Below, piece after piece: positions 22,919 to 31,733 of a stretch of 33,105 nucleotides of DNA (its first letter is position 1; every line of letters starts with the position of its first letter). The DNA comes from Bacteroidota bacterium (GTDB lineage: Bacteria; Bacteroidota; Bacteroidia; Chitinophagales; Saprospiraceae). Location of the stretch: positions 1 to 33,105 of the forward strand of contig CAUJEY010000252.1 of the NCBI GenBank assembly GCA_963169325.1, in the 5' to 3' direction. The translations under genes were made by a program, and so were the position numbers. The notes under the pieces are model-generated. The model had not been told where the DNA came from, did not search any database, and saw nothing but the letters and a program-made list of their open reading frames with translations.

Positions 22919-22926
22919 CAAAGGTA
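22919..22926 (-). promoter_or_regulatory. Candidate -7 box between jetD and the exported-protein gene
   Basis: On the minus strand TACCTTTG matches TANNTTTG and ends 19 bases before the start codon at 22899. No -33 element was found at the usual spacing. Confidence 0.35.
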
Positions 22927-22943
22927 TGGTAGGAGAAGAAAAA

Positions 22944-24071
22944 TTAACTGGTCGGCAAGGCCGCTACCAGCCAATCCTGCGGAATTTTCTCCTGTTCCAA
23001 ACGCAGATTATTGTTTTTTAAAAATTCAAACACGCTGTGCTCCTCCTCGGTAAGACGCGGAAGCCGGTTCATTACCATTGGGGCTCCGGTTCCCCAATCG
23101 ACCTGAAACCGGTGCAACGTTTCCCGGTCCATGAGCAACGATTGCGTGTGCGGATAATAGCCGCGCAATTGGTCCAATATCTGAAAACCGTGGGCGTCGA
23201 GGTCGCCCCAGTAGAAAATTTCCGCACTTGCGAGCCAGTCGGTGTTTTTCAAATTACCCACTTGAAACCCGCCGCCCCATATTGCCGCGGCTTCCGGCAC
23301 TTCCGGGAAAGCAAGAAAATTCATTTTATTTTCCAAAATAAACACCCTGCGAGCGGGGAAATGCGCCGCTCGAAATTCGCTGACAGGCAGACTCACATCC
23401 CGAAAACCCGGCAAGGCCGCATCCAGCAGCCGGACGCGCACCAAGGGCTCGTCGTAGCGCAGGCTAAAGCGATGCTCAAAACTGTTCGCGGAAGTATTTA
23501 CCCGTTCTTCCAGCAACACATCTAATAGTTGGCTCAAAACAGCCTTGTGCTGTTCGACAAACTTGGTATGCACAGGCGCCGTCAGTTCGCGCAGGTAATA
23601 GCGGTTGGGTGTCCATTCAGTGGTGAACCAATGACACACAGCCAGCAGGTCGTCCCAGCGTCCGGCGTATTCCACCACGCGCAGGGGGTGCGCTGTAAGC
23701 CAGCCGGCCAATGTTGGGAATTGTTGGGCGATGCTTGTGGCATCCCGTTCAAACTGGTTAAACTCATTCATTTTTTCCAAAAAAAGCAGGTAGTCGGCTT
23801 GTGTTTCAAAGACAAAAGCGCCAGGCAGGTCCTGTATGCCGTGCAACCGGGTCTTGCGCCGTTCGTACCGGATCGTGTAGCCGAACCCGACCCGCTCTTT
23901 GGATGCCGCCACGAGCGGCGCCAATTGGCGGTGCAGCATCGCCAGGTCCGCGTCCGGTTGTTTGTCGGCAGGAATGGTTTTTGGGAAAAAAGCCTCGCCC
24001 GTACAGGTACTCCGCAATACCGCCGGATACAAGTTTGACGCTTTTTTGCGCAGTTCGTCAAGCGTAATCAT
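22944..24071 (-). CDS. jetD: Wadjet subunit JetD (DUF3322/DUF2220, Toprim-type nuclease)
   Basis: This 375-residue protein is the nuclease subunit of Wadjet. It has an N-terminal DUF3322-like part starting MITLDELRKKASNLYP and a C-terminal DUF2220 Toprim-like part. Candidate metal ligands are Glu247 in VFILENKMNF and the DxD of YWGDLDAHGFQIL (Asp290, Asp292), all present. In characterised Wadjet systems JetD cuts closed-circular plasmid DNA after the SMC complex JetABC has extruded it. The ATG at 24069-24071 overlaps the jetC stop as ATGA, which fixes the start. A longer open frame to 24263 lies within jetC and is rejected. It is the last gene of the four-gene operon. Confidence 0.93.
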   Translation of the reverse strand: MITLDELRKKASNLYPAVLRSTCTGEAFFPKTIPADKQPDADLAMLHRQLAPLVAASKERVGFGYTIRYERRKTRLHGIQDLPGAFVFETQADYLLFLEKMNEFNQFERDATSIAQQFPTLAGWLTAHPLRVVEYAGRWDDLLAVCHWFTTEWTPNRYYLRELTAPVHTKFVEQHKAVLSQLLDVLLEERVNTSANSFEHRFSLRYDEPLVRVRLLDAALPGFRDVSLPVSEFRAAHFPARRVFILENKMNFLAFPEVPEAAAIWGGGFQVGNLKNTDWLASAEIFYWGDLDAHGFQILDQLRGYYPHTQSLLMDRETLHRFQVDWGTGAPMVMNRLPRLTEEEHSVFEFLKNNNLRLEQEKIPQDWLVAALPTS

Positions 24072-27000
24072 ATCGAAAGTACGTCTTCGAGCAATGCCGC
24101 GCGTTGCTCCTGCATCTGTCGGACGGTCATCTGGTGTACGACCGAGTTGCGGTTGTTTTTGCGCAGCACAAAATGTACGCTGGAAATGTACGGCTCCACG
24201 ATGGCGACCTCCTCGGCCTTGGCGGGCGATACCACCATGATCTGGAGGTGCAGCTGTGCACACAAGTCCATGAGAAACCGTGCCTTTTCATCGTCCTGCT
24301 TGCTGAACGCCTCGTCCACACAAATAAATCGAAAAGAACGGGTGTTCAGGCCCTCGCTGTGTATGCCGAACTGGTGCGCAATAGCCGACCCAAGGATGGT
24401 GTAGGTCAATTGGGCGCCCTCTCCGCCCGACAGCGAAGCGGTGCCGGTATAACTGCGAAAAACCTGGTCGGGATCGGTCCGGTATCGCTCAACAGCCTTG
24501 AATTTGAGCCAGTTGCGCACGTCCAATACCTCGCGGCGCAAGCGCTCGTCGCTGGTTAGGTCTTCCAGGAGGTTTTGGATTTTGAGGTAGCTTTCTTCCA
24601 GGATTCGCAGGTCCTGGGTACGCTCGTATTCCACTATATTGGGTTGCCAGCCGCGCAGCCGGACCTGAAAATCGCGGATACGCGGTGCATTGTCGTCTTC
24701 GGCGTGCAGGCGAATAAATGTCTGCGGATTGGATTTGAAGTTGATGTCGGCCAGGGCGGCGTTCAGGCGTTCGATACTCTCTACAATAGTGTCTTTTTGT
24801 TTGTCGAGCCAGGCTTTAAAATCGGACATCCGGGTGATCATTTCTTCATTGAGGTAGGTCTTGAAGCGCTGGCGGTGCTCGGCCAGTTCCTGACCTTCTA
24901 TTCGTTCAAGCAGGGTGAGGTATTCACCGGCAAAGTCGGCCCCGTCGGACAGGCGGTGGGTGTCGGCGCGCCAGTCCTCGAAACGGCGTGCGATATTCTC
25001 CGAGGGATTTTTGAATGCGTTCATGCAGCGTTCGAGACGGGTACGGGTGGCACGAGTGGCCTCTTGTAGCTCGCGGTCGCGCAGGGTCAGCCGTTGGCCG
25101 ATGTCGCGCTGCATGTTGCCGAGTTGGTGCAGGTCGGGGTCGGTATCGGGTAGTAGCGCGGCGGCAAATTCGGCTAATTGTATTTCCGGAATCCGGCCTT
25201 CTTCGCGGTCGAGGGTTTCGCGGCAGCGATTGAGCGCAAGGCGTTTTTGTTGGATATCCTGCTCGGTCTTCAGGCGCCCCGCTTCGTGTTTTTTGATTTG
25301 TACATCGCAGGATTCGAGTTGGCGCTTCAGTTCCTCGTGTTGTTTTTTCAGTGTTTTGACGCGGTCGTCGGCTTTTTCCAGGGCATTTATGCGGTCGTTG
25401 TTTTCCTGAATTTCGGTGGCGAAGTGTTGCCAGTCTATTTTTTTGAAACTGTCGAAAAAGAGCAGTTTTTCGAGGTTGGCCGATTCGTTTTGCAGGCGTT
25501 CCTGCTGCTTGTGCAGGGCGACGAGGCGTTGGTTGGCCACACGCTGCGCCGCTTCGGCAGTGTCGAGGGCTTCGCGCAGGGCGGCTATTTTCTCTTTGTT
25601 ATCCCAACCCAGCACATAGTACTGGCGGCCGGTACGCCCGGGGCGGTCGTCTTTTTCATGGCGGTCGGCGTTTTTGACAAGGCCCTGGCCCGTGAGGGCT
25701 TTTTCGCAGCGTTGCAATTCGGCGAGGTCGTCGGTGCAAACGTAGTCGAAACGTTTTTTCAGTTCATACTCAATCCATTCGGCGTAGGGCGATTCGTGGC
25801 GCAATTCTAATTTGTGAAACACGCTTTTTTCGCTCACGGTCAGGAAGCCGCCTAAGGAGCCGCCGGGTCGCCAGCGCTGATAAACGATGCGCCCACGCAG
25901 GTTGTTCCGGTGTGTGTATTGGTTCACCGCCGCGTAATGCGCCTCGGGTACGATCAGCTGCAAGGCGAAAGGGTGCAGCAGTTTTTCGATGGCATTTTCC
26001 CAATGCGCGGCGTCCGGCCGGACGCGCAGGAGTTCGCCGACGAACGGGATTTCCGCTTCCGTGGCGCCGGTGGCGGCTAAGAGTTCGCGCCGGATTTCGG
26101 CCACGCGGCCGGTGATATTGTTTTTTTGATTGCGCAGGGCGGCGAGTTCGGTTTTCAGGTTTTCGACGGCTTTTTCGGCTTCGTTTGCTTCGGCGTGGGC
26201 GGGAGCCTGCCGGTCGCGCAGGGCAGCCAATTCGGTTTCGACGTTGTTTTTCCGCGCAGCGGAGGTTTTTTGTTGTACGCCGAAGGTAGCCGCATCGGGG
26301 TGCTCCGTCATATCGTCCAACTGGGCAACGATGGCATTGTAGCGCCGCATTTCGGCCTCGCGTTCGTCTTGTTGTTCTTTCAGACGGCGATTTTTTTCGC
26401 GCAGTTCGCTAATAGCCTGCCCGGTTTTGTCCTGCCGGATTTGCATATCGAGTGCGCGTTCGTCCTCGCTGCGTGTTGCGCGCTGGTTGTTCAGGTTTTC
26501 GATATTTTCGGTGAGTGTGCGCAGTTCGTCTTCTTTTTCGGCAATATGGTGTTCGAGCAGGGCGCTTTCGCGCCGGGCAAACCATAGCGGCAGGGCGGCC
26601 TGGTGGTTTTCGTTGGTGTGGAGTTCGAGTTTGTGGTTGGTTAGTTCCTCGTAGGCAGCGCGTACGGGGGTAAGCAGGCGGATTTGTTCCACGGCTTTTT
26701 CGATGGCGCGGTAGGCATCGCGGAGTTTGCCGAAATGGGCGCGAAGTTTTTGGAATTCCGCCTCGCCGTCGCCCTCTTCGAGCATTTGGCCGCGCACAAA
26801 CTCGTCGAGGTTGCCGAGCACCTTGAGGCCGATGGTTTGGCTGAACAGGGTGTGGGCTTTTTCAGAACGCATACCGAACTCGGAACGCAGGGCGGAGGCG
26901 TACTCTTTGGGGCCGTCGAAAAACTGCACGAGTTCTTTTGCGCCTGTTTTGCCGTAGCGCTGGCGGATGCGTTTTTTCCAGTCGTCGGAGGGGCTAAAGG

Positions 27001-27481
27001 GCAGAAAATCCTCCGCGATACCGAGTTTTTTATAGGAAAAAACAAAAGCGCGGCGCAGTTCGCTGCCGGCAAACCAACGCACCTGTGCGAGGGTGACCCA
27101 TTTGTCTTCGTTGCGGAAAACGGCGAGCAGCACGGAGCGGGCTTCCTCTTTTTTTGGGCGCAGCCGTTTGGTTTCGCGGGTATTGGTCTCGATATTTTCA
27201 GTTTCGCCGTATTCGCCGAGCACGTAACTTTCCTCGTTGCGTTCGCCTTTGGCGCCGGCGGTCTGGTTGTAAAAACGCATACGCCGTTCGGGTACGAGCA
27301 GGGTGAGCAATCCGTCTACAAGGGTGGTTTTGCCGGAAGCGTTGGCGCCGGTGAGCAGGGAGTTTTGACCGTCCGGCTCGATGCTCCAGATATTCTCGTC
27401 GAAGGTGCCCCAATTGAGCACTTCGTAGCGTTGCAGCCGGTATCCAGCGGCGGCAGGCTGGGTAGTAAAGAGAGAGGTCAT
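24068..27481 (-). CDS. jetC: Wadjet subunit JetC (SMC/MukB-like ATPase)
   Basis: The 1137-residue SMC-type ATPase has Walker A GANASGKTT (45-53) in the N-terminal head and a first coiled-coil arm at about 300-460. A hinge-like globular part at about 475-625 includes EIPFVGELLRVRPDA. A second coiled-coil arm leads to the C-terminal head, with signature LSGGEG (1017-1022) and Walker B FICVDE (Asp1056, Glu1057). JetC is the motor of the JetABC complex that extrudes loops and recognises small circular DNA. The start ATG overlaps the jetB stop by 4 bases and the stop overlaps jetD by 4 bases, indicating tight translational coupling. No truncation or frameshift is seen. Confidence 0.95.
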   Translation of the reverse strand: MTSLFTTQPAAAGYRLQRYEVLNWGTFDENIWSIEPDGQNSLLTGANASGKTTLVDGLLTLLVPERRMRFYNQTAGAKGERNEESYVLGEYGETENIETNTRETKRLRPKKEEARSVLLAVFRNEDKWVTLAQVRWFAGSELRRAFVFSYKKLGIAEDFLPFSPSDDWKKRIRQRYGKTGAKELVQFFDGPKEYASALRSEFGMRSEKAHTLFSQTIGLKVLGNLDEFVRGQMLEEGDGEAEFQKLRAHFGKLRDAYRAIEKAVEQIRLLTPVRAAYEELTNHKLELHTNENHQAALPLWFARRESALLEHHIAEKEDELRTLTENIENLNNQRATRSEDERALDMQIRQDKTGQAISELREKNRRLKEQQDEREAEMRRYNAIVAQLDDMTEHPDAATFGVQQKTSAARKNNVETELAALRDRQAPAHAEANEAEKAVENLKTELAALRNQKNNITGRVAEIRRELLAATGATEAEIPFVGELLRVRPDAAHWENAIEKLLHPFALQLIVPEAHYAAVNQYTHRNNLRGRIVYQRWRPGGSLGGFLTVSEKSVFHKLELRHESPYAEWIEYELKKRFDYVCTDDLAELQRCEKALTGQGLVKNADRHEKDDRPGRTGRQYYVLGWDNKEKIAALREALDTAEAAQRVANQRLVALHKQQERLQNESANLEKLLFFDSFKKIDWQHFATEIQENNDRINALEKADDRVKTLKKQHEELKRQLESCDVQIKKHEAGRLKTEQDIQQKRLALNRCRETLDREEGRIPEIQLAEFAAALLPDTDPDLHQLGNMQRDIGQRLTLRDRELQEATRATRTRLERCMNAFKNPSENIARRFEDWRADTHRLSDGADFAGEYLTLLERIEGQELAEHRQRFKTYLNEEMITRMSDFKAWLDKQKDTIVESIERLNAALADINFKSNPQTFIRLHAEDDNAPRIRDFQVRLRGWQPNIVEYERTQDLRILEESYLKIQNLLEDLTSDERLRREVLDVRNWLKFKAVERYRTDPDQVFRSYTGTASLSGGEGAQLTYTILGSAIAHQFGIHSEGLNTRSFRFICVDEAFSKQDDEKARFLMDLCAQLHLQIMVVSPAKAEEVAIVEPYISSVHFVLRKNNRNSVVHQMTVRQMQEQRAALLEDVLSI

Positions 27482-28065
27482 GGCTTGTCTTGTTCCAGGA
27501 GTTCTTTGAATCGGGCGAGGTCGTCGTTGGTAATGCGGGCTTTCAGGAGGCGGCGAACCTCGTACTGGCTTTCATCGGGGTTGGCCGGGTGCTTTTCTGC
27601 CAATCGAAGAAAGCCCATACGTTCGGTGTCGGTAATATAACGGTCGAGATCGCGGATAAACTTCACTTCGTTGGGCTTTTCCTTAAAAAACAGTTCCAGC
27701 CGTTCGCGGAATGCACGCGGGGTAATGTAGAGGTTTCGGGAGTCGAAGTCGTTGCCGCCCTCGAAGTCGTCGAGCCATTCGCGCAGGAACACACACACGA
27801 GCGTTTGTTCGTAAGTAAGCGGCATTCGGCGGACGAGGCCGATGGTGGCGCCCTTGTCGTCGAGTTCGATTTGCCGGAGGTAGGCATAGCCGTCGCGGGT
27901 GTCCACGACGAGTTCGAGGGCGATTTGTTCAAAATATGCGGACAGTTCGCTTTGGTAGTGCAGGAGCAGTTCCCAAAGGTCTTTTTGATCTTCAAAAAGG
28001 GCGCCTTGCAGCAATTTGGCCGCGGCTTTGGCGTAGGGAGCGATATTGTACTGGCGTGGCAACAT
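27478..28065 (-). CDS. jetB: Wadjet subunit JetB (DUF4194, KITE/MukE-like)
   Basis: This 195-residue protein matches the DUF4194 subunit of Wadjet in size, position and features such as LELVVDTRDGYAYLRQIE, RRMPLTYEQTLVCVFLRE and a winged-helix-like C-terminal part (GFLRLAEK). In the MukBEF comparison it is the KITE protein that bridges the kleisin JetA and the SMC heads. It begins 4 bases after the jetA stop and ends with an ATGA overlap with jetC, so the stoichiometry is probably set by coupled translation. Confidence 0.92.
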   Translation of the reverse strand: MLPRQYNIAPYAKAAAKLLQGALFEDQKDLWELLLHYQSELSAYFEQIALELVVDTRDGYAYLRQIELDDKGATIGLVRRMPLTYEQTLVCVFLREWLDDFEGGNDFDSRNLYITPRAFRERLELFFKEKPNEVKFIRDLDRYITDTERMGFLRLAEKHPANPDESQYEVRRLLKARITNDDLARFKELLEQDKP

Positions 28066-28069
28066 GGTT

Positions 28070-29545
28070 TTATCGGTTGAAGATGAGCCGGGGCATTTCG
28101 AGGTATTTCCCCTGTTCGGGGTCGAATAGTATCAGGTCGGTGGCCGTGTCGGATGCAAAGAACCGTGGGGATTGATGTAGCAGGGAGAAATAGGCCAGCA
28201 CCTCGGCTAATCCGTGCGCAAGCGGGAAGCGGGTTAATACGTCTTGCAGGTTGACGGGCGATTTTTCCTGCAAAACGGCTTCTATATTGGACAAAAGTTT
28301 CTTTTTATCGATGTAATTTCCCGAGGTGATGTTGCCAAGGGCGGCGAGCGCATCGGCGTCGAGGCGGGCCGGGGCGGCTTGGGTGACGAAACGGGTTTCG
28401 ATGTTTCGTTCGCCCAATTTACGTTCGAGCGGCAGGTGGATATCGGGGTCGCCTTCCAGCACGAGATAGTGCTCGCGGGTGGGCGCCTCGTCCACCCGGG
28501 CCAATGCATGTTGGCGAATTGCCGACATCAGGGCGCGGGTCTGACGGCGCTCGTTTTGCTCTTTCGCCACTATTTCGCGACTCAATTTTTCGGCTAAGAG
28601 GTCATTTTTTTCCAACACTTTGCGCCCTGCGCCGTGCAGCATATTTTTCAGCCGGCGCATGCGATGTTGCGCGGGAGCGGCGAGGTTGCGGTCTTCGAGT
28701 ACCTGAAGCGCGGCGCGGGTGAGGCGCTGGAGTTCGTCCTGGCTGCGGTCGTCGAGCATAAATTGCCAGAAGGCGTAAAAACTGCGGCCCTGGTCGGTGC
28801 GGCGCAGTTCGTAGAGCGCGTCGAAGGTTTCGTGCAGGAGCCGCCCTTTCGAGCGGTCGGCCACTTGCATACTTTTGTAAATCTGGCGGGTGATGTCCTT
28901 GAAATTTTCCTCTACCTCTTTGAAGTCGCCGATTAGTTCATTGGACAAGCGGACGAGTTCCTCGAAGCGGGATTTGACCTGGTAGTCTTCGAAGACGACT
29001 AATTGACCATCAGTCTGGATACGCTGAATTTCGGTTTCGATCTGTTGTTTTTGTTTTTCCAATTCAGCCAAACGGGCAGTCTTGTCGGGATTGGCATACT
29101 CAATCAGTTCTTGCAGGCGGCGGAAAATTTCCCGGAACTTGGACTCTGCGCCCACGAATTCCCGGTCGCGCAGCAGTTCAATCATTTGAAAAGCCTTTTC
29201 GGTGTGTTTGGACAAGACGACCACTTGTTCGCGATTTTGGTCGTCCATGAAGGTGCGCAGGTAGCGGTTTTCGATCCAGCGTTCGAGGAGAATTTTAGCG
29301 CGTTCGGCGTGGTCAAAAAAGCGTCCGGTGGCGGTTTCCTCGTCCTGATCCTGGTAGTTGAGGTCTTCTAAAAAATTGGCTAAGCGCTCGATCAGCAACC
29401 GGTAAGGCCGGGCCGGTTCGTTTTCATCTTTGAATTCCTGGTAGCAGAAAGCCAGGATAAGCGGCATGCTGCGGGTGCGCAACAGGGCAAGAGTCACTGA
29501 ACCTGCGGTGAAACGCTGAAGGCTGTCGTAAAGATATTCGTTCAC
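28070..29545 (-). CDS. jetA: Wadjet subunit JetA (DUF3375, kleisin/MukF-like)
   Basis: This 491-residue protein is the DUF3375 subunit that heads Wadjet operons. Its N-terminal part (LALLRTRSMPLILAFCYQEF followed by LIERLANFLEDLNY) matches the winged-helix start of this family. Coiled-coil segments rich in Glu, Gln and Arg follow in the middle (around LAELEKQKQQIETEIQRIQ). It acts as the kleisin that links the JetC heads. The start shown is GTG at 29543-29545 (VNEYLYDSLQRF), where family similarity begins. An ATG at 29600-29602 adds 19 residues and is a real alternative. The open frame continues to 29767 across the start of the divergent sigma-factor gene, which is unlikely to be translated. 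No clear TANNTTTG promoter was found upstream. Confidence 0.92.
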   Translation of the reverse strand: MNEYLYDSLQRFTAGSVTLALLRTRSMPLILAFCYQEFKDENEPARPYRLLIERLANFLEDLNYQDQDEETATGRFFDHAERAKILLERWIENRYLRTFMDDQNREQVVVLSKHTEKAFQMIELLRDREFVGAESKFREIFRRLQELIEYANPDKTARLAELEKQKQQIETEIQRIQTDGQLVVFEDYQVKSRFEELVRLSNELIGDFKEVEENFKDITRQIYKSMQVADRSKGRLLHETFDALYELRRTDQGRSFYAFWQFMLDDRSQDELQRLTRAALQVLEDRNLAAPAQHRMRRLKNMLHGAGRKVLEKNDLLAEKLSREIVAKEQNERRQTRALMSAIRQHALARVDEAPTREHYLVLEGDPDIHLPLERKLGERNIETRFVTQAAPARLDADALAALGNITSGNYIDKKKLLSNIEAVLQEKSPVNLQDVLTRFPLAHGLAEVLAYFSLLHQSPRFFASDTATDLILFDPEQGKYLEMPRLIFNR

Positions 29546-29698
29546 AGGGCGAAGGTAAGGTTTCTGAATGACGGGAGTGGCCCTACTACCGCCAGAAGTC
29601 ATCCGGGAAAAAATCGTCGTATTCTTTACTCGAAAATTTTTTTTTCTTTTTTCCCAACCATTTTCCCCTGTATTGCGATTTAACCGGCAACAAACGAA

Positions 29699-30262
29699 AT
29701 GTGCCGTATGCAATACCATGAACACAGTACCGACGAAGCCCTGCGGGAAGGCTGTATCCAACAGCACCGGCTGGCGCAGGAGTATCTGTACCGGCGCTAT
29801 TTCGGCCGTTTATTGGGTATCGCCATGCGCTACACCGGCAATCGTGATGAAGCCGTAGACGTGCTCAATCAGGCGTTCTTGAAAATTTTCAATAGCCTCC
29901 GGCAATACGAAGACAAAGGTGCTTTTCAGGGCTGGATGGCCAAAATAGTAGTTCACACCGCCATTGATCACTTGCGCCGGCAAATCAGCTACAAAAAGAC
30001 CGTGGATTTTTCCATGGTGGCCGACCAACCTGTGGAAGCGGAAGTAAGTAGCAGCCTGGCCGCCGAAGACCTGTTCCGGCTGGTGCAAAAATTACCGCCG
30101 GCCACCCGAACCGTGTTCAGCCTGTATGTGCTGGACGGGTATAAACACCGGGAAATTGCCGATATACTCGGCATCGACGAAGGCACCTCCAAGTGGCACC
30201 TGTCGATTGCCCGGCAGGAGTTGCAAAAAATGATTCATCCTTCTTATGAACCGAGCCGATAA
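29699..30262 (+). CDS. RNA polymerase sigma factor, ECF type
   Basis: This 187-residue sigma-70 family factor has region 2 at about 27-92 (LYRRYFGRLLGIAMRYTG, then a promoter-melting segment ending DHLRRQ) and region 4 at about 120-180 (LPPATRTVFSLYVLDGY, then a helix-turn-helix HREIADILGIDEGTSKWHL). Regions 1 and 3 are missing, as in ECF factors. A second ATG at 29708 is an alternative start. Its stop codon lies inside the start of the anti-sigma-like gene (17-base overlap). The operon layout is typical of envelope-stress or signal-responsive sigma/anti-sigma pairs in Bacteroidota. It is divergent from the Wadjet operon with roughly 150 bases between the starts. Confidence 0.93.
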   Translation: MCRMQYHEHSTDEALREGCIQQHRLAQEYLYRRYFGRLLGIAMRYTGNRDEAVDVLNQAFLKIFNSLRQYEDKGAFQGWMAKIVVHTAIDHLRRQISYKKTVDFSMVADQPVEAEVSSSLAAEDLFRLVQKLPPATRTVFSLYVLDGYKHREIADILGIDEGTSKWHLSIARQELQKMIHPSYEPSR

Positions 30263-31733
30263 CAATATGGATCCGATGCTGACAAATCAGGAACAAAACA
30301 TGCGGGAAGAAATGCTCCGGCACGAATTCCCCTTCGACCCGAAGGCCTGGGAAGCCATGGAACAATTGCTGGATGAGAAACGCGATCCGTTGCCGCCCGC
30401 TGCGCCTGCCGCATCGCCCACCGAGCAGCAGCCCGGTCCTGGTTCCGGCCGTATTTGGTTGCTGCTGCTTGTAGCGCTTCTCGGTGCTTGCTTGGCATCA
30501 CTGAAACTTACCTATCAAACCCGGCAGGAAGCCGTTTCCGGCAGCGCCGAAGCGCCGAATACCGGTTTAACACCGGAAAACCAGGGCCGCAACATTACGA
30601 ACGCGGCTAATGAATCTTCAACACGCGTGACCACCGATATGCCTGACTATTCCAATCAACGCATTAACGAGCCAACCGGTCAAACTGCTCCAGGCGCTCT
30701 CCCTGGCAGCGGCAATCGCCAACCCATCCAAGCCATTAACCCAACCGCCGGGCAACCAATCAAACAATCAATATATCCATATACAACAATGGTCCCGCCG
30801 GGCGCCGCCAGCTTGCCATCCGAAGGGATGATTGGCCGAGCCCCTGGTTCGGAAACAATTCCACCCGTTCAAAAATTTGCTACCCCTGAAACCCGGGATT
30901 TTCCCGGCATTCTTCCCGATGTCGATCACAGTAACAACACCGGGGCAAATGAATACGCCGGGCCTGAAACAGCACTTGCGCCTGCCCCTTCCGACGGGGC
31001 GCCCGAAAGGCTACCTGTGTTGCCCATGAACCCGCTGGGTATGCCCACCAGGTCGGATTCCATTATCCGCCCTGTACCGTTTGCGCCTGCTGAAACAACG
31101 CGTTGGGAGCGGGGCTGGCTTTTCGGCGCAGGCGTCAATACCGTGGATTACCGGCCGCTACGTCTGCGGGTAGCGCCGCATTTCGGCTATTTCATGCGCC
31201 GGCGGATCACGCCGCGGACTTCCTTACAAGGTGAACTGGCGCTCAAATTTGTGCCCGGATACAACTGGCGCGCCGAGTTCTACGACGTAGTCCCCGGAGG
31301 CTCCTCCCAGGTAATCCTGGAAACCGACCGGTTGTTGTATATCGAACTTCCATTGCTGCTTCAGCGCTCGTGGAGCCCGGGCCATGCATGGCTGCTCGGC
31401 CTTAAACCGGCGCTTACGCTCCCTATATCGCCCTTTGGGTCCTTCTCTTCCGTCAATTCAGGGGCGCCTAACCGCGACTACTCCATGCACGAGGGCTTCC
31501 GTTATATTGATCTGGGTCTGGTGTTGGGCTGGGAATACCGCTTCGGTCGCCGTTGGGCGCTCGACATCCGCTACAACCAGGGACTGTTCGACCTTACTGC
31601 GGATAACTTCTACCACCAGCGCGAAATGCATCTGAACTCCGATTTACAGGTGTCGCTGCGCTATTTCTTTATCAAAAAAATACGAAAACATGAACCTGCC
31701 ACGCTTTTTCCTGCTCCTCCTGCTCGGCGTTAG
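30246..31733 (+). CDS. Anti-sigma-like inner-membrane protein fused to an outer-membrane-type beta-barrel domain
   Basis: The 495-residue protein begins with a cytosolic part containing FPFDPKAWEAMEQLLDEKR, a pattern common in Bacteroidota anti-sigma factors encoded beside ECF genes. A transmembrane helix follows at about 70-88. Next is a Pro/Thr/Ala/Gly-rich linker of about 190 residues, then a C-terminal domain (about 290-485) resembling PorT-type or outer-membrane beta-barrel domains, ending LQVSLRYFF. One chain seems to span from cytosol through the periplasm to the outer membrane. The last 18 residues continue 44 bases into the next gene. A seven-A run at 31674-31680 just before this tail could cause slippage. 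An alternative start is ATG at 30267, four bases after the sigma stop. Confidence 0.8.
   Translation: MNRADNNMDPMLTNQEQNMREEMLRHEFPFDPKAWEAMEQLLDEKRDPLPPAAPAASPTEQQPGPGSGRIWLLLLVALLGACLASLKLTYQTRQEAVSGSAEAPNTGLTPENQGRNITNAANESSTRVTTDMPDYSNQRINEPTGQTAPGALPGSGNRQPIQAINPTAGQPIKQSIYPYTTMVPPGAASLPSEGMIGRAPGSETIPPVQKFATPETRDFPGILPDVDHSNNTGANEYAGPETALAPAPSDGAPERLPVLPMNPLGMPTRSDSIIRPVPFAPAETTRWERGWLFGAGVNTVDYRPLRLRVAPHFGYFMRRRITPRTSLQGELALKFVPGYNWRAEFYDVVPGGSSQVILETDRLLYIELPLLLQRSWSPGHAWLLGLKPALTLPISPFGSFSSVNSGAPNRDYSMHEGFRYIDLGLVLGWEYRFGRRWALDIRYNQGLFDLTADNFYHQREMHLNSDLQVSLRYFFIKKIRKHEPATLFPAPPARR

Noticed and set aside
24072-24263. N-terminal extension of jetD
   Set aside because: It lies wholly within jetC and lacks family similarity; the ATGA overlap marks the start.
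22944-27481. SbcCD- or MukBEF-type repair or condensin locus instead of Wadjet
   Set aside because: The fourth gene has the DUF3322/DUF2220 nuclease layout, and the first two match DUF3375 and DUF4194, which together define Wadjet.
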